Shown piece by piece: positions 1-9,264 of a DNA stretch of 44,466 nt (the first letter of the stretch is position 1; every line of letters begins with the position of its first letter). The DNA comes from Candidatus Poribacteria bacterium (GTDB lineage Bacteria; Poribacteria; WGA-4E; WGA-3G), in the NCBI GenBank assembly GCA_012270795.1, contig JAAXHO010000107.1:1-44466 (forward strand). Direction: 5' to 3'. The translations under genes were made by a program, and so were the position numbers. The notes under the pieces were generated by a model, which was not told where the DNA came from, made no database searches, and worked only from the letters and a program-made list of their open reading frames with translations.

Positions 1-80
1 CGACCCGGGGAATGCCATAAGGCATTCATAACCGTTGATTTCTTGGTCGCGACCAAAGGTCGCTCCTACCTTAAGAAACC
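1..80. repeat. Dispersed palindromic repeat, edge copy
   Basis: Positions 10-27 form a 7-bp hairpin (GAATGCC/GGCATTC). It is followed by the reverse complement of a CAAGAAATCAACGGT(T)ATGAATGCC unit that recurs near 13627 and 37881. A second module, GTCGCGACCAAAGGTCGCTCCTAC, near 47-70 resembles the centre of the element at 19595-19730. The copy runs into the window edge, so its left boundary is unknown. Confidence 0.7.
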
Positions 81-130
81 TATGTTAGATTATGCGCTAA
101 ATCGACAATTGAATGCCTCTGTGATCAACC

Positions 131-159
131 TTGAAATTTACGACAGTATCTGATATAAT
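131..159 (+). promoter_or_regulatory. Sigma-70-like promoter for the double-vWA gene
   Basis: TTGAAA at 131-136 and TATAAT at 154-159 are separated by exactly 17 bases. The predicted transcript starts about 60 bases before the ATG at 227, which has an AGGAG ribosome-binding site. Read from consensus only. Confidence 0.65.
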
Positions 160-226
160 CATAATAATTACATTTCAATGAGCAAAAAAATGCAGTCAAC
201 GGAATAGAACCCAATAGGAGTAAACC

Positions 227-2440
227 ATGATAAAAAAACAAACTAAACAACGTTCATTGAATGCTTGTCTGATTGCTGCGATAGTTCATGTCTGCATCGC
301 AATACTGCTGACATTTTTCTACTATACGCAACTGAGTTACAACATTGACGATGTTATCGGTGTAGAGATTTTTGATGTAAATAAACCTGATATTAATCGG
401 CGAAGTTTAAAACGCCCCATGCCAAAGAAAGCGATGACAGCAAAACGCACTGAAGCTCTTGCAGATTACCGTCCTCAACACGTAAAATTTACAGCAGCAT
501 CAAATCTAATCGATGAAACAGTGCGTCCATCAGACAAGGTCCTCATGCACAGTGCTACAGAAAAAGTTTCAGACACTTCAACAAACCTCCCAGATGTCAC
601 GACACAATCACAGCAGTTAATCAAACGAGAAGATTCAATTGCAAAATCTGTTCAAAGTCCTTATGAAATTACATCCGGTAAAGGAACAGAAAGTCTACGA
701 CAACGCGTCAAAGGTGATGGAAAAAGCGGTTTCAACAGACTTGAATCTACCGGAACTGCTGATATTGGAGACATAGGTCAAGGTTTTGCTGAAGGTGTTG
801 GCGGAAAAGGGGATGAATCGGGGGACAGTGATAAATCCAACCCTTTTGCAGAAGCACTTGAACGGATTGCAGATCACATCATCGGTACAAGAGAAGGCGA
901 TAAAGTCAATGTTGTTTTTGTTCTTGATACGAGTGCAAGTATGCGGGACAACATACAGCAAGTTGCAAAAAATCTATACAGTATGACAGATGCGTTTGAT
1001 CGTGTTAACATTGAATATTATTTGGGCATGTCAGAGTTTAGTGTCAGACGAGAGGGACAAGAAATCAAAACGCGGAACCTGATGCCAGATGTAGGTGTAC
1101 TTCGGCGGCGTATGAAAGAAGTACAACTCAGTGGTGACGAAAATGCTCTTGATGCCCTTGTTGACACATTGGATTTTATGGAGTTTCACGCGGATGCTAA
1201 TAAACACCTTATACTTGTGACTGATGAACCTGCATCTACCAGTTTCAAAGGAAAAGATTCAAAAACCAATATGCAGACAAAAGTTATACAAAAATCAAAA
1301 TTTGACAAAATTAGAGTCAACGTCCTTGGATTTCCAGAACCATTTCAACAAAAATTAGCTGAAGTGACCGGAGGCGTATGGGAAGTCATCCCCGGACATG
1401 CATATAACCCAACTTCTCTCCCAAGCAATCGTGCAGGAAACGCGAAACTTCTCAAAGCATTTCGTGATATAGCCACTGATATCCGCCAGAGTGCACACAA
1501 GTCCATGTTTAGTCTCAGTTTACAGTTTGAATTACCTATAACAGACAATAAAATCTCTTTACAAAACATTCAAAAGGAAATTGTAAAGAATGGGATTGAG
1601 TTAAATTCGGATCTTTCCCTTTCAGAAAACTTAAAGGTGTTGGAGAAAAAAGAAAGTGACTTGTGGGCACTCAGTGATCCTTCATCGCAAAAAATATGTG
1701 TACTTCAGAGAGTCGAAAATACGCTTCACGTTTACGCCGGTAGTTTTCCACAAAACTGCAATTTTGGACAAGATTCAATTGCTTATGTGCAACAACGTTC
1801 TGAAAGATGGGTACTAACTGAGCAACAAAACAATCAGATTTATACCTTCAGAAAAGATAATGATAAACTCATAGTCTATATAGGAGGACAGCCAGGGACC
1901 GCATCCAATTCTTATGCAAAACCGAATGTTGACATCGTTGTCATGTTAGATTATAGCAGAAGTATGAGTGGGAAATCACAAGCTGTCATGCTCGGATTAA
2001 GTACACTCATCGGTAGACTTTCAATTTTTCCGTTGAAATATCGTATCGGATTGATCCGTTTTGCTGAAGCAAAAGACGCTATAAAAACTATAGATGGTGT
2101 AGATATAAAACAGATGCCACTAAACGAAGTCAGAATTGAAAATCTTTTGAAAGACCCTTTTGGTGGTGATGAACATCTCATTGATGCCATCGTTGAAGGA
2201 CTGCCCCAAGTAAAATTCAGCCCATTTGCAAAACGTTATCTGTTGATATTGACCGATGAACCCACAACAGGGAAGTCCCCACCAGAACAAGCGATTCAGT
2301 TATGTAAATCGTTGGGTATCACTGCTTATGTGATTGGACATCCAAACCCAAATGATTTTCAGGTTACTCTTACACAAGAAACTTTAGGTAACTTCTTTAC
2401 GATGCCAAGACATTTGGACAAACCTTATCCCAATCAATAA
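227..2440 (+). CDS. Membrane-anchored protein with two von Willebrand A domains
   Basis: The 737-residue protein starts with a basic stretch and one hydrophobic segment (about residues 11-33), so it is probably anchored in the inner membrane with the rest in the periplasm. A low-complexity linker, then a Gly-rich stretch, leads to a first vWA domain at about 227-410, with the metal-binding motif DTSAS and a later TDEP loop. A second vWA domain starts near 567 with DYSRS and also carries a TDEP loop. Residues 410-560 match nothing I recognise. vWA domains with intact MIDAS motifs bind a divalent metal and usually a protein partner, but no partner is evident here. A good promoter and an AGGAG site precede the ATG. 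moaB follows 20 bases downstream, so the two may be co-transcribed, though no functional link is obvious. The domain call is strong and the role unknown. Confidence 0.85.
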   Translation: MIKKQTKQRSLNACLIAAIVHVCIAILLTFFYYTQLSYNIDDVIGVEIFDVNKPDINRRSLKRPMPKKAMTAKRTEALADYRPQHVKFTAASNLIDETVRPSDKVLMHSATEKVSDTSTNLPDVTTQSQQLIKREDSIAKSVQSPYEITSGKGTESLRQRVKGDGKSGFNRLESTGTADIGDIGQGFAEGVGGKGDESGDSDKSNPFAEALERIADHIIGTREGDKVNVVFVLDTSASMRDNIQQVAKNLYSMTDAFDRVNIEYYLGMSEFSVRREGQEIKTRNLMPDVGVLRRRMKEVQLSGDENALDALVDTLDFMEFHADANKHLILVTDEPASTSFKGKDSKTNMQTKVIQKSKFDKIRVNVLGFPEPFQQKLAEVTGGVWEVIPGHAYNPTSLPSNRAGNAKLLKAFRDIATDIRQSAHKSMFSLSLQFELPITDNKISLQNIQKEIVKNGIELNSDLSLSENLKVLEKKESDLWALSDPSSQKICVLQRVENTLHVYAGSFPQNCNFGQDSIAYVQQRSERWVLTEQQNNQIYTFRKDNDKLIVYIGGQPGTASNSYAKPNVDIVVMLDYSRSMSGKSQAVMLGLSTLIGRLSIFPLKYRIGLIRFAEAKDAIKTIDGVDIKQMPLNEVRIENLLKDPFGGDEHLIDAIVEGLPQVKFSPFAKRYLLILTDEPTTGKSPPEQAIQLCKSLGITAYVIGHPNPNDFQVTLTQETLGNFFTMPRHLDKPYPNQ

Positions 2441-2460
2441 ATAACAAGAAAGGAAATTTG

Positions 2461-2979
2461 ATGAACAAATCAACAAGCACACAACAGCATAGGGAAATTG
2501 CAGCTGAAGAAGGACCTGTATCAGTTGCGATTGTCACAGTGAGTGATTCTCGTACACCCGAAACAGACACAAACGCTGTCTTTTTGCGGGAACAACTAAG
2601 TGCAGAAGGGAACAAAGTAACTGCCTATCAAATTATCAAAGATGAACCTGATCAAGTATCTGAAGTTCTTGATAAAATGGCAGATACGGATGCACAAGTC
2701 ATTATTTTCAACGGCGGCACTGGAATCGCACCGCGTGACACTACTTTTGACGTGCTTAATCGCAAATTAGAAAAAACATTGCCAGGTTTTGGCGAACTTT
2801 TTCGTATGTTTAGTTACGACCAAGTCGGTGCGGCTGCAATGCTTTCCCGCGCGACGGCCGGTGTCTATCGTGGTAAGGTTGTTATCTCTACACCTGGTTC
2901 TAATGCTGCAGTACGTTTGGCATGGGAAAAACTCATCGGACCTGAGTTGCAACATCTGGCATGGGAAGTTGGACGATAG
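2461..2979 (+). CDS. moaB: Molybdenum cofactor biosynthesis protein MoaB
   Basis: This 172-residue protein belongs to the MoaB/MogA family, which binds molybdopterin and, in MogA, adenylates it before molybdenum insertion. Family signatures are VTVSDSR near the N-terminus, the FNGGTG-APRD substrate loop in the middle, and the conserved C-terminal STPGSNAAV segment. Length matches the single-domain family. The ATG at 2461 is preferred over the TTG just before it because AAGAAAGGA lies at suitable spacing. It follows the vWA gene by 20 bases. No other Moco gene is in the window. MoaB and MogA are hard to separate by eye; the short length and GGTGIAPRD motif favour MoaB. Confidence 0.88.
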   Translation: MNKSTSTQQHREIAAEEGPVSVAIVTVSDSRTPETDTNAVFLREQLSAEGNKVTAYQIIKDEPDQVSEVLDKMADTDAQVIIFNGGTGIAPRDTTFDVLNRKLEKTLPGFGELFRMFSYDQVGAAAMLSRATAGVYRGKVVISTPGSNAAVRLAWEKLIGPELQHLAWEVGR

Positions 2980-2997
2980 CGGAATCATGGACTTTCT

Positions 2998-3861
2998 TTA
3001 CAATACTTCTCGTGTAAACGTATACAGTCCCCTTAACCATGAGGCATAATAGATTCCGTTTGCATAACAGAAATAGATTAACTTCAAACCGATAACGCTA
3101 ATCAAACATACTACAAGCATACCAAGCAGGCAATAATCCCAACTCCGCATCTGTGAACTTTGCAATGATGTTCTTTGAGTTGCATTCTCAGGTGAAAATC
3201 CGCGGCTTTCAACAGATTCGCCAAGGTTCGTTGCGTGCCGTATATTCCCTGCTAAAATCGGTCTGAAACTGCTGATAACTCCTTTTACAGTAGATATAAG
3301 ATTAATTTGCAGAAAACGAAATCCTCGCAATCTTTGTGAACGGATGACTGTTGATGCTTCACCTGCAATCACTGGTATGAAATGCAGGGCAGAAGTTACC
3401 ATGAAGGCAAGTGCCCCCGGAACACGTAGCTGCCCCAATGCAAGAAGAAGATCACGTGGTTGTGTCGTCCAAACTATGTAACAACCAATGACAAGTGTGG
3501 TGTTAAATCTAAGTGACTGGATAATTCCGTGAAACATACCCTCATGATATAATCGGATCCCACCTGTCCACTCCCCAATTAGTGGGAACTCAGCAGGGAC
3601 AAGTGTTATCAATACCGTGCGAGGATATGCATTGTAAAATATGCCTTGACTGTAGACCAATCCCCATGTTGTAAAAAACAGGAATATCAACAGTAATCGG
3701 ATCTGTCTGATCGATGGAAATGAAGATGTTACAAGAAGCAGACTTAACACAAAACATGCGAATAGCGAAGACGGACTGTCCAACAAAATGACAAGACATC
3801 CGCAGATCATCATGATGAGGATTTTGGTGCGTGTTTCAAGTTTGGGGGTGCGTCCAGTCAT
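2998..3861 (-). CDS. ecfT: ECF transporter transmembrane subunit EcfT (CbiQ family)
   Basis: This 287-residue integral membrane protein has about five hydrophobic segments. It resembles the T subunit of energy-coupling-factor vitamin and metal transporters, which joins the two ATPases to a substrate-binding S protein. The coupling-helix motif is visible as SQRLRGF near residue 175, corresponding to the family Ala-Arg-Gly type motif. It starts six bases after the stop of the broken protease gene and converges on moaB. The matching double ATPase lies about 3.9 kb upstream on the same strand, with two unrelated genes between. No S subunit is in the window, so the substrate (biotin, thiamine, cobalt, nickel or other) cannot be told. 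Confidence 0.85.
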   Translation of the reverse strand: MTGRTPKLETRTKILIMMICGCLVILLDSPSSLFACFVLSLLLVTSSFPSIRQIRLLLIFLFFTTWGLVYSQGIFYNAYPRTVLITLVPAEFPLIGEWTGGIRLYHEGMFHGIIQSLRFNTTLVIGCYIVWTTQPRDLLLALGQLRVPGALAFMVTSALHFIPVIAGEASTVIRSQRLRGFRFLQINLISTVKGVISSFRPILAGNIRHATNLGESVESRGFSPENATQRTSLQSSQMRSWDYCLLGMLVVCLISVIGLKLIYFCYANGIYYASWLRGLYTFTREVL

Positions 3862-3867
3862 TTGATA

Positions 3868-4752
3868 CTACTTCCGTATCAACATTTTTCGTGTTGATGT
3901 TGATGTGAAATCGCCGGCAGTGAGTGTATAATAATAGATTCCGCTTGCGACGCGTTCACCTTGTGCGTTTCTGCCATCCCAATATGCTGCACGGTTGCGA
4001 TGCTTATAAATCCCGGCAGGTTTGTGTCCCAATGCCAAAGTCCGAATCAATGTGCCGTTTACCGCATAGATACGTACCGTTACATCTGCAGACTTTGCTA
4101 AGCGATACGGTATCCACGTTTCTGGGTTGAAAGGATTTGGATAGTTCGCCAAAAGTGTTGTCTTTTGAGGCAACAAGGAGGCAAGTAGTTGTTCAAGTAC
4201 AGCAATTCCTTTCAGATATGTTTCATCTCTGTATGTGAGTTGCTTCGCTTCGTCAATCCATCTTTGCAAGTTTGCTGCTGTCAAAACAGCTGTAGGTGCT
4301 GCGGATGCCGTTTCTAATGCTGTCATGACCAATGCTAAATCATCATGATTGACGACACCATCACCATTTACGTCGGTGTTAGGTATTATCCCATCAGGCG
4401 GGGTTGTGCCTATAGTGGCAGCGACTAACACAAGGTCTTCTACATCTACGACACCATCGGCATTGACATCTTCTGAGACATGATTTTCAGGTAGGACAAC
4501 GCTTGCTGTGAAGGTAAGTTGATAGTTAATGCCTTCTGCAGTCGTATTAACAGTGATAGTGCCAAGTTTCCATCCAAGTTGTAGGAAGGTATGTGCTTTA
4601 CCTTCAGCGTCAGTGGTGGCAGTTTTATCAGTCAGTTTTCCCTCACCATCGGTTATAGAAAATGAAATTTTCACACCCTCTTTTGGCTTCCCATCAGCAT
4701 CACGATATTCCACAATAAAGGGTGAAGGCAGTGTCTTCCCCACGAGTTCTTC
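3868..4752 (-). pseudogene. C-terminal part of the interrupted secreted protease: Ig-like, dockerin and sorting domains
   Basis: This open frame continues the upstream protease gene in the same frame and is cut off only by the TAA at 4753-4755. The first possible restart is GTG at 4741-4743, with no ribosome-binding site. The sequence reads on as an Ig-like (Big) domain, two dockerin-type calcium loops (DVNADGVVDVEDL and DVNGDGVVNHDDL), a helical linker, then NYPNPFNPETWIPY and a FlgD/T9SS-like C-terminal beta domain ending in KMLIRK. Such tails serve in export or surface attachment in related bacteria. Because frame and domain order are intact, the whole was recently one protein of about 833 codons. 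Separate translation seems unlikely. The ecfT start lies six bases downstream. Confidence 0.8.
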
Positions 4753-6369
4753 TTATTTATCCCCAGATATTTTCAGGAATTCTGGGTGCGTGATGTTGTC
4801 AAACGTAACGACAATTCCTCCTGCTTGCATCACAGGTATATGCGTGTGAATGGATTCGTGGTTTAAGGGGTTGGCTTCAAGGCGAAGTCCTGTTTTATCC
4901 CGCTCTGTGCCTATCAAGTTTAACCCTACTAATGGTGATATATCGGAGATAGTTCCGTTCAATCGAAGGTCAAGGTAAATCAGTTGCTTAAGCGATGTTA
5001 GTGGGGTTAAATCTGATATAGAATTACCAAAAAGATTTAGGGATGTGAGTTTTGACAGTGGCTTCAGCGGTGAAATATCTGTAATGTTGTTACTGCTAAG
5101 ATCCAGCAAAATTAGGTTTGTCAACGTTGATAGTGCAGATATATCTGATATGTCGTTGTTGTTAAGACTCAACCAATTCAGGTTTGTCAATCCTGACAAC
5201 ACCGACACATCTGAAATGTTGTTGCCAGTAAGGGATAATTTTCTTAGATTGTGTGCATGTTCAAGGCCGGTTAGGTCTGTTATCTCACTGTTGGAAGCGT
5301 TGAGGTTATATAGGTTTAGTATAGAGTGCGTCGTGATATTTCCAATTTCTTTCTGCACTGCCGTTGCTAAATTTATATCTGGGATTGAGATAACCTTGGC
5401 GGGAGGTAGTAGGCTTGGGATATCAATAGGAAATGCCTTATCTGTTACTTGTCCATGCACATCAAAAACTCTAAGGATTACAGATTCATTTTTTGGTGTT
5501 AAGGCGTTTGTGTCAAATTCAACGGTGATAATTGTACGGTCGTTTAATGCTTTACAATCAATCAATGTAATCGGTGATGCTATTCTATCATACACCCGTG
5601 CATGGAGATGTGCCAGTTTGAGTCCATCCGAATCGGTTACGCTAAAGCGAAGGCGGATAGTATTTGGCGGGGAGACAAGACTTGGCGGCAGCATCTCTAT
5701 AATTGACAGTTCAGACCACTCATTGAGAGAATTTACGGTAGAATTGAAGTAGCGATGAACATCTAAAAATTCAGCGGCACATGAAGACAACTGTGATTGA
5801 CCAGGTCCGTAAGACATGATATAGCGACCATCTCGAAAATCGTGTAGTAATCCGAAGGCATGACCGATTTCGTGAGCAATGACCCACCACGACCATACGT
5901 AAATATGTGCCGCACCACTGAATCTATTTCCTCCACCATGACCACCCGCACCGAATGGTAGTTCCTCCTCGTCATGTGAATCTATCATATAGACAATGAT
6001 ACGCCATTTAGGAAATTTGAGCTGTTCTGAAGATTCTTGAGCCCAGGCAAAATCTTCTATCTCTATATAATGTGAATATGTGAACTTCCCAACTACATGA
6101 TGTACGATGGTGTTGCCGTGCGCGTCGCTTTCGATCTGAAAGGTTTTTCTGCCATACCCATGCCGTTCCATTTCATCGGCATATAAACGTTGGACATTCT
6201 TCATTAACGCGTCAATTTCCGTGTCTACGTTGGGACGGAGTGCCGTGTCGCTTGCGCGGAAGTAGACGAGATGGACCATCGGACGAGAATCTTGCGAATG
6301 TGCAAAATGCGGTATGAAAAAAGGTGCTATAAGACATGCAAGTCCAATTGAAAATAGTTTTCTATTCAT
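4753..6369 (-). CDS. Secreted metzincin-like metalloprotease with leucine-rich repeats, truncated by in-frame TAA
   Basis: The product begins with a signal peptide (about residues 1-25, cleavage near AHS-QD). The zinc-protease motif HEIGHAFGLLHD is at 166-177, and a Met-turn-like IMSYGPG about ten residues later supports a metzincin peptidase acting outside the cytoplasm. A beta-rich segment follows. From about 340 there are internalin-like leucine-rich repeats of about 22 residues (NNISDISAL type), which normally bind proteins. The frame stops after ISGDK, but translation in the same frame continues with EELVGKTLPSPF and three further domains. The TAA therefore stands where a sense codon is expected, probably CAA for Gln. 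As written, the protein lacks its sorting tail and might not be properly exported or anchored. It lies 19 bases downstream of the FGE-like gene. Confidence 0.85.
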   Translation of the reverse strand: MNRKLFSIGLACLIAPFFIPHFAHSQDSRPMVHLVYFRASDTALRPNVDTEIDALMKNVQRLYADEMERHGYGRKTFQIESDAHGNTIVHHVVGKFTYSHYIEIEDFAWAQESSEQLKFPKWRIIVYMIDSHDEEELPFGAGGHGGGNRFSGAAHIYVWSWWVIAHEIGHAFGLLHDFRDGRYIMSYGPGQSQLSSCAAEFLDVHRYFNSTVNSLNEWSELSIIEMLPPSLVSPPNTIRLRFSVTDSDGLKLAHLHARVYDRIASPITLIDCKALNDRTIITVEFDTNALTPKNESVILRVFDVHGQVTDKAFPIDIPSLLPPAKVISIPDINLATAVQKEIGNITTHSILNLYNLNASNSEITDLTGLEHAHNLRKLSLTGNNISDVSVLSGLTNLNWLSLNNNDISDISALSTLTNLILLDLSSNNITDISPLKPLSKLTSLNLFGNSISDLTPLTSLKQLIYLDLRLNGTISDISPLVGLNLIGTERDKTGLRLEANPLNHESIHTHIPVMQAGGIVVTFDNITHPEFLKISGDK

Positions 6370-6388
6370 GGATATCCTCCACGTAGTT

Positions 6389-7483
6389 TTACGGTAAATC
6401 CATTACACAACGGAACCCGACACTATAGTTCGTACTTTCTGGCATGAGCATGAAGCGGGTACTATTGCGTACATTCACTGAGGTAACAATCCAGGAACCG
6501 CCGCGTAACACCCGAATTGATTCAACATTTTCAAAACCTTTGCTTATCTCTTGAGGCGTGTTTGCACCTGAAATTGGGTTAACACCTTCAGAGACAGCGT
6601 AAAATCCTGCATCATATTCATCAAGGCACCACTCCCAAACGTTTCCAGCCATATCAAACAACCCGTAATTATTTTCTGGATAGTTACCGACAGGCGCGGT
6701 GAATGTGTAACCGTCATCTGCTTTCTGGTCTGCCCACCAATAGTGTGCGAGATTCTTATCAGCGAAATTACACTGTTTCCCATTTGGGGTTAGGTTTCCC
6801 CATGGATATGTTTTTGCTATCATACCGCCGCGGGCTGCCTTCTCCCATTCCGCTTCGGTGGGTAATCTTTTCCCTGCCCAAGTTGCAAAAGCCATTGCAT
6901 CATGCCAACTGACAAAAACAATTGGGTGTTCATCAGTTGGTGCATAGGGTACTATTTCTTCCCATTCAAGTTCGCGATGTCCCATTTCTTCAACAAACCG
7001 CTTGTATTCACCAACCGTCACTTCATGTGTGTCCATGAAGAAGGTATCTATAAAAACAGTGTGGACAGGTTTCTCGTCATCCGAAGCAGTATCTGAATTG
7101 CTACCCATTTGGAACTCACCTTCACGGACCATCACCATACCTTCTGGGGCGATTGTATATTCAAGGGTTTTGGTGTCGTCTGCCCAAGTTAGTTCTATGG
7201 AAATATCACCTAAAGGCAAAGGACCTGAAATCGTTATTACTCTATTTTGCATTTCACTTATAGTTCCTGGGGCAACAGTTAGATTTTCGGGAATTTCTGT
7301 AAACAACACTGAAATAGTATCATCTGGATGGAGTGTGCTGCCGTTTTTTGGAACAGAAGAAAAGAATTCTGTTGGTCCTGATATTACAGTATCATCATCC
7401 TCAGAATCTGAGCCACAACCAAGAGCTATCAAGAGAGCTATACATAAAAGTAAAACTGACAAACGGTAAATAACTATGTTCAT
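6389..7483 (-). CDS. Formylglycine-generating-enzyme-like lipoprotein (SUMF1 fold, catalytic cysteines absent)
   Basis: The 364-residue protein has a hydrophobic leader ending in ALGC, a near-lipobox, so it is probably a lipoprotein. Residues of about 35-110 look like an Ig-type domain. From about 118 there is a full FGE-sulfatase fold with MVMVREGEFQMGS, THEVTVGEY, RLPTEAEWEKAARGG, YPWG, GNVWEWC, RVLRGGSW and GFRC. In true formylglycine-generating enzymes two cysteines follow the RGGS motif. Here that region reads RGGSWIVTSVNVRNS, with no cysteine. It is therefore more likely a fold relative with a binding or other enzymatic role than a sulfatase activator. It is followed by the protease gene after 19 bases. 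The fold is sure; the function is open. Confidence 0.85.
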   Translation of the reverse strand: MNIVIYRLSVLLLCIALLIALGCGSDSEDDDTVISGPTEFFSSVPKNGSTLHPDDTISVLFTEIPENLTVAPGTISEMQNRVITISGPLPLGDISIELTWADDTKTLEYTIAPEGMVMVREGEFQMGSNSDTASDDEKPVHTVFIDTFFMDTHEVTVGEYKRFVEEMGHRELEWEEIVPYAPTDEHPIVFVSWHDAMAFATWAGKRLPTEAEWEKAARGGMIAKTYPWGNLTPNGKQCNFADKNLAHYWWADQKADDGYTFTAPVGNYPENNYGLFDMAGNVWEWCLDEYDAGFYAVSEGVNPISGANTPQEISKGFENVESIRVLRGGSWIVTSVNVRNSTRFMLMPESTNYSVGFRCVMDLP

Positions 7484-7734
7484 GTAATAGTGCCTTTTAA
7501 GTAGACTTTAGAATTAATTGGACATTATGTTCGGTTCGGTTAGGAAACCGAACCTACCGGGGGATGTTGTAGCACAACCTAACAGGTTGTGCTACAGAAA
7601 TGTCCAAGTAATTATATGCTTTACTATATATGCTTCTTCACGATAGAGGGTTAAATCATTGAGTATTTTACTTGCGTTGCAGGATTACACTTACATAATA
7701 TCTAAAAAATAGGAGTGAGTCAACTTTTTACTCC
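7484..7734. repeat. Intergenic palindromic element with two hairpins
   Basis: The gap between the FGE-like gene and the double ATPase holds nested inverted repeats. A 9-bp outer pair (TTGGACATT 7518-7526, AATGTCCAA 7599-7607) encloses two hairpins. One has 9-bp arms (7533-7541/7546-7554). The other has perfect 13-bp arms, TGTAGCACAACCT 7568-7580 and its complement 7584-7596, with a 3-base loop. It looks like a REP/MITE-type unit and could also stop or attenuate transcription between ecfA and the downstream genes. The rest of the gap is AT-rich with nothing recognisable. Confidence 0.7.
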
Positions 7735-9246
7735 TTATATTACTGATTGTAGCAAGCATTGATCAATAGGGATATTTGTTGGTAATCCATCATAGTACAC
7801 TTCACCATCGTTTAGTAACAACACACGGTTAGCGTATTTATGGGTGAGTTCTGTATTATGTGTTGCGAAAATTAGAGTCTTGTTTTCTTGGAGGACTTGC
7901 TCACAGAGCTGATCCATCATTTTGTGTAGGTGTTGTTCATCTTGACCAGTAGTCGGTTCGTCAAGCAGGAATACATCCGGATGCAAGGAAAACGTTGATG
8001 CGACTGCGACTCGTTGTCGCTGCCCGCACGAAAGTGAATAGGGTGAATCTTCTGTGAAATCTTCCAAATTGAATTGAGCGACTGTTTCATCAACGCGGTC
8101 TATTAGTGATTGGGATTTCATCTTAAGGTTCTTGGGACCAAATGCAATTTCATTCTTGACGGTTTTTGCTTGTAGCAACAGATCCGGATTTTGAAAGACG
8201 ATGCCAATTTTGCCTGCTAACTGATGAAGTTTCAGACGTTTCGCTGGTTTTCCATCTATTGTGACATCTCCAGAAGTAGGTTTCAGTAGACCTGCTATGA
8301 GATGAAGCAACGTTGTTTTCCCGGATCCATTTGCTCCCATTATAGAAATTATTTCTTCCCGCGTTATGTCGCATGTTATACCGTTTACTGCTAAATTATC
8401 GCTGTTTGGATATTGATATTTGAGATCTCGGACGGTAAGGAAAGAATCGGGGTTTGGCGTTTTTGTGGCATGTTTGGTTGCTGTGATAATCTGGGAATTA
8501 TTTTGTTCAGGAACTTGCACACCTAATCGGTGAAAGTGAGAGATGTCTCGGAACGCTTCTGCCTTTGGTAAGTCTAAGCAAATTTGACCTTTATGTATAA
8601 GCCAAACTCGGTTGCACAATGCCGCTACCTGTTTGACTTGATGTGTTGCTAAGACAACTGTTATACCGTGTTCGGCATTGAGTTTCTTGACAATGTTTAG
8701 GATGTCTCTTGTGGCGCGTGGATCGAGATGGCTGGTGGGTTCATCCAATAGCAATACTTGTGGTTGCATTGCACAAAGGGCAGCAAGTGCGATGCGTTGT
8801 TTTTCACCTCCTGAAAGCTCCGAAATGCGTCTACTCTCAAATCCGGGTAAACCTACTTGGTCTAACGCTAAAATAATTCGTTGTCTTATTTTATCTGAAG
8901 GAAAACCGATATTTTCAAGTCCATAAGCAATTTCATCTTCTACATGTGTGCAGAAAAGCTGATCATCTGGATTTTGGAAAAGTAGGGACACCTGTTGACA
9001 TGTGGTTGTGAGTGCTTGTGTTGAGATGGTTTTCCCGTTTAAGCGAACACTACCAGTCAATTTACCTGAGGAAGAATAGGGAATTAGCCCATTTATTGTG
9101 CGGAGTAATGTCGTTTTTCCGCATCCTGTGGGTCCTGTTAGCAGCAAAAAATCGCCAGGTAAAATGTCAGCATTGATGCCGTTAAGCGTGGGTGTTTCAC
9201 GACTCGGATAGGTAAAAAAAAGGTTCTCAATCTGAATTGGCACCAT
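7735..9246 (-). CDS. ecfA: ECF transporter double ATPase (EcfA1-EcfA2 fusion)
   Basis: Two ABC ATPase domains lie in one 503-residue chain. The first has Walker A GPTGCGKTT (about residue 37), signature LSGGEKQR and Walker B VLLLDEPTS. The second has Walker A GANGSGKTT (about 305), signature LSCGQRQR and Walker B VFLLDEPTT. In most bacteria the two energising ATPases of ECF transporters are separate proteins, though fused forms are known. All catalytic motifs are intact, so it should power uptake together with the EcfT encoded at 2998-3861. The radical SAM gene ends 18 bases upstream, suggesting one transcript. The natural partner ecfT has been separated by the FGE-like and protease genes. 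Substrate is unknown because no S protein is present. Confidence 0.9.
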   Translation of the reverse strand: MVPIQIENLFFTYPSRETPTLNGINADILPGDFLLLTGPTGCGKTTLLRTINGLIPYSSSGKLTGSVRLNGKTISTQALTTTCQQVSLLFQNPDDQLFCTHVEDEIAYGLENIGFPSDKIRQRIILALDQVGLPGFESRRISELSGGEKQRIALAALCAMQPQVLLLDEPTSHLDPRATRDILNIVKKLNAEHGITVVLATHQVKQVAALCNRVWLIHKGQICLDLPKAEAFRDISHFHRLGVQVPEQNNSQIITATKHATKTPNPDSFLTVRDLKYQYPNSDNLAVNGITCDITREEIISIMGANGSGKTTLLHLIAGLLKPTSGDVTIDGKPAKRLKLHQLAGKIGIVFQNPDLLLQAKTVKNEIAFGPKNLKMKSQSLIDRVDETVAQFNLEDFTEDSPYSLSCGQRQRVAVASTFSLHPDVFLLDEPTTGQDEQHLHKMMDQLCEQVLQENKTLIFATHNTELTHKYANRVLLLNDGEVYYDGLPTNIPIDQCLLQSVI

Positions 9247-9264
9247 AATAACACATGATGACCA

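Noticed and set aside
4741-4755. Separate gene starting at GTG 4743
   Set aside because: The GTG has no ribosome-binding site and lies in the same frame as the protease, four codons after its TAA. The domains continue seamlessly, so one broken gene is the better reading.
5045-5752. 235-residue plus-strand open frame opposite the LRR region
   Set aside because: It is an antisense shadow of the leucine-rich repeats, with a low-complexity composition and no recognisable domain or ribosome-binding site.
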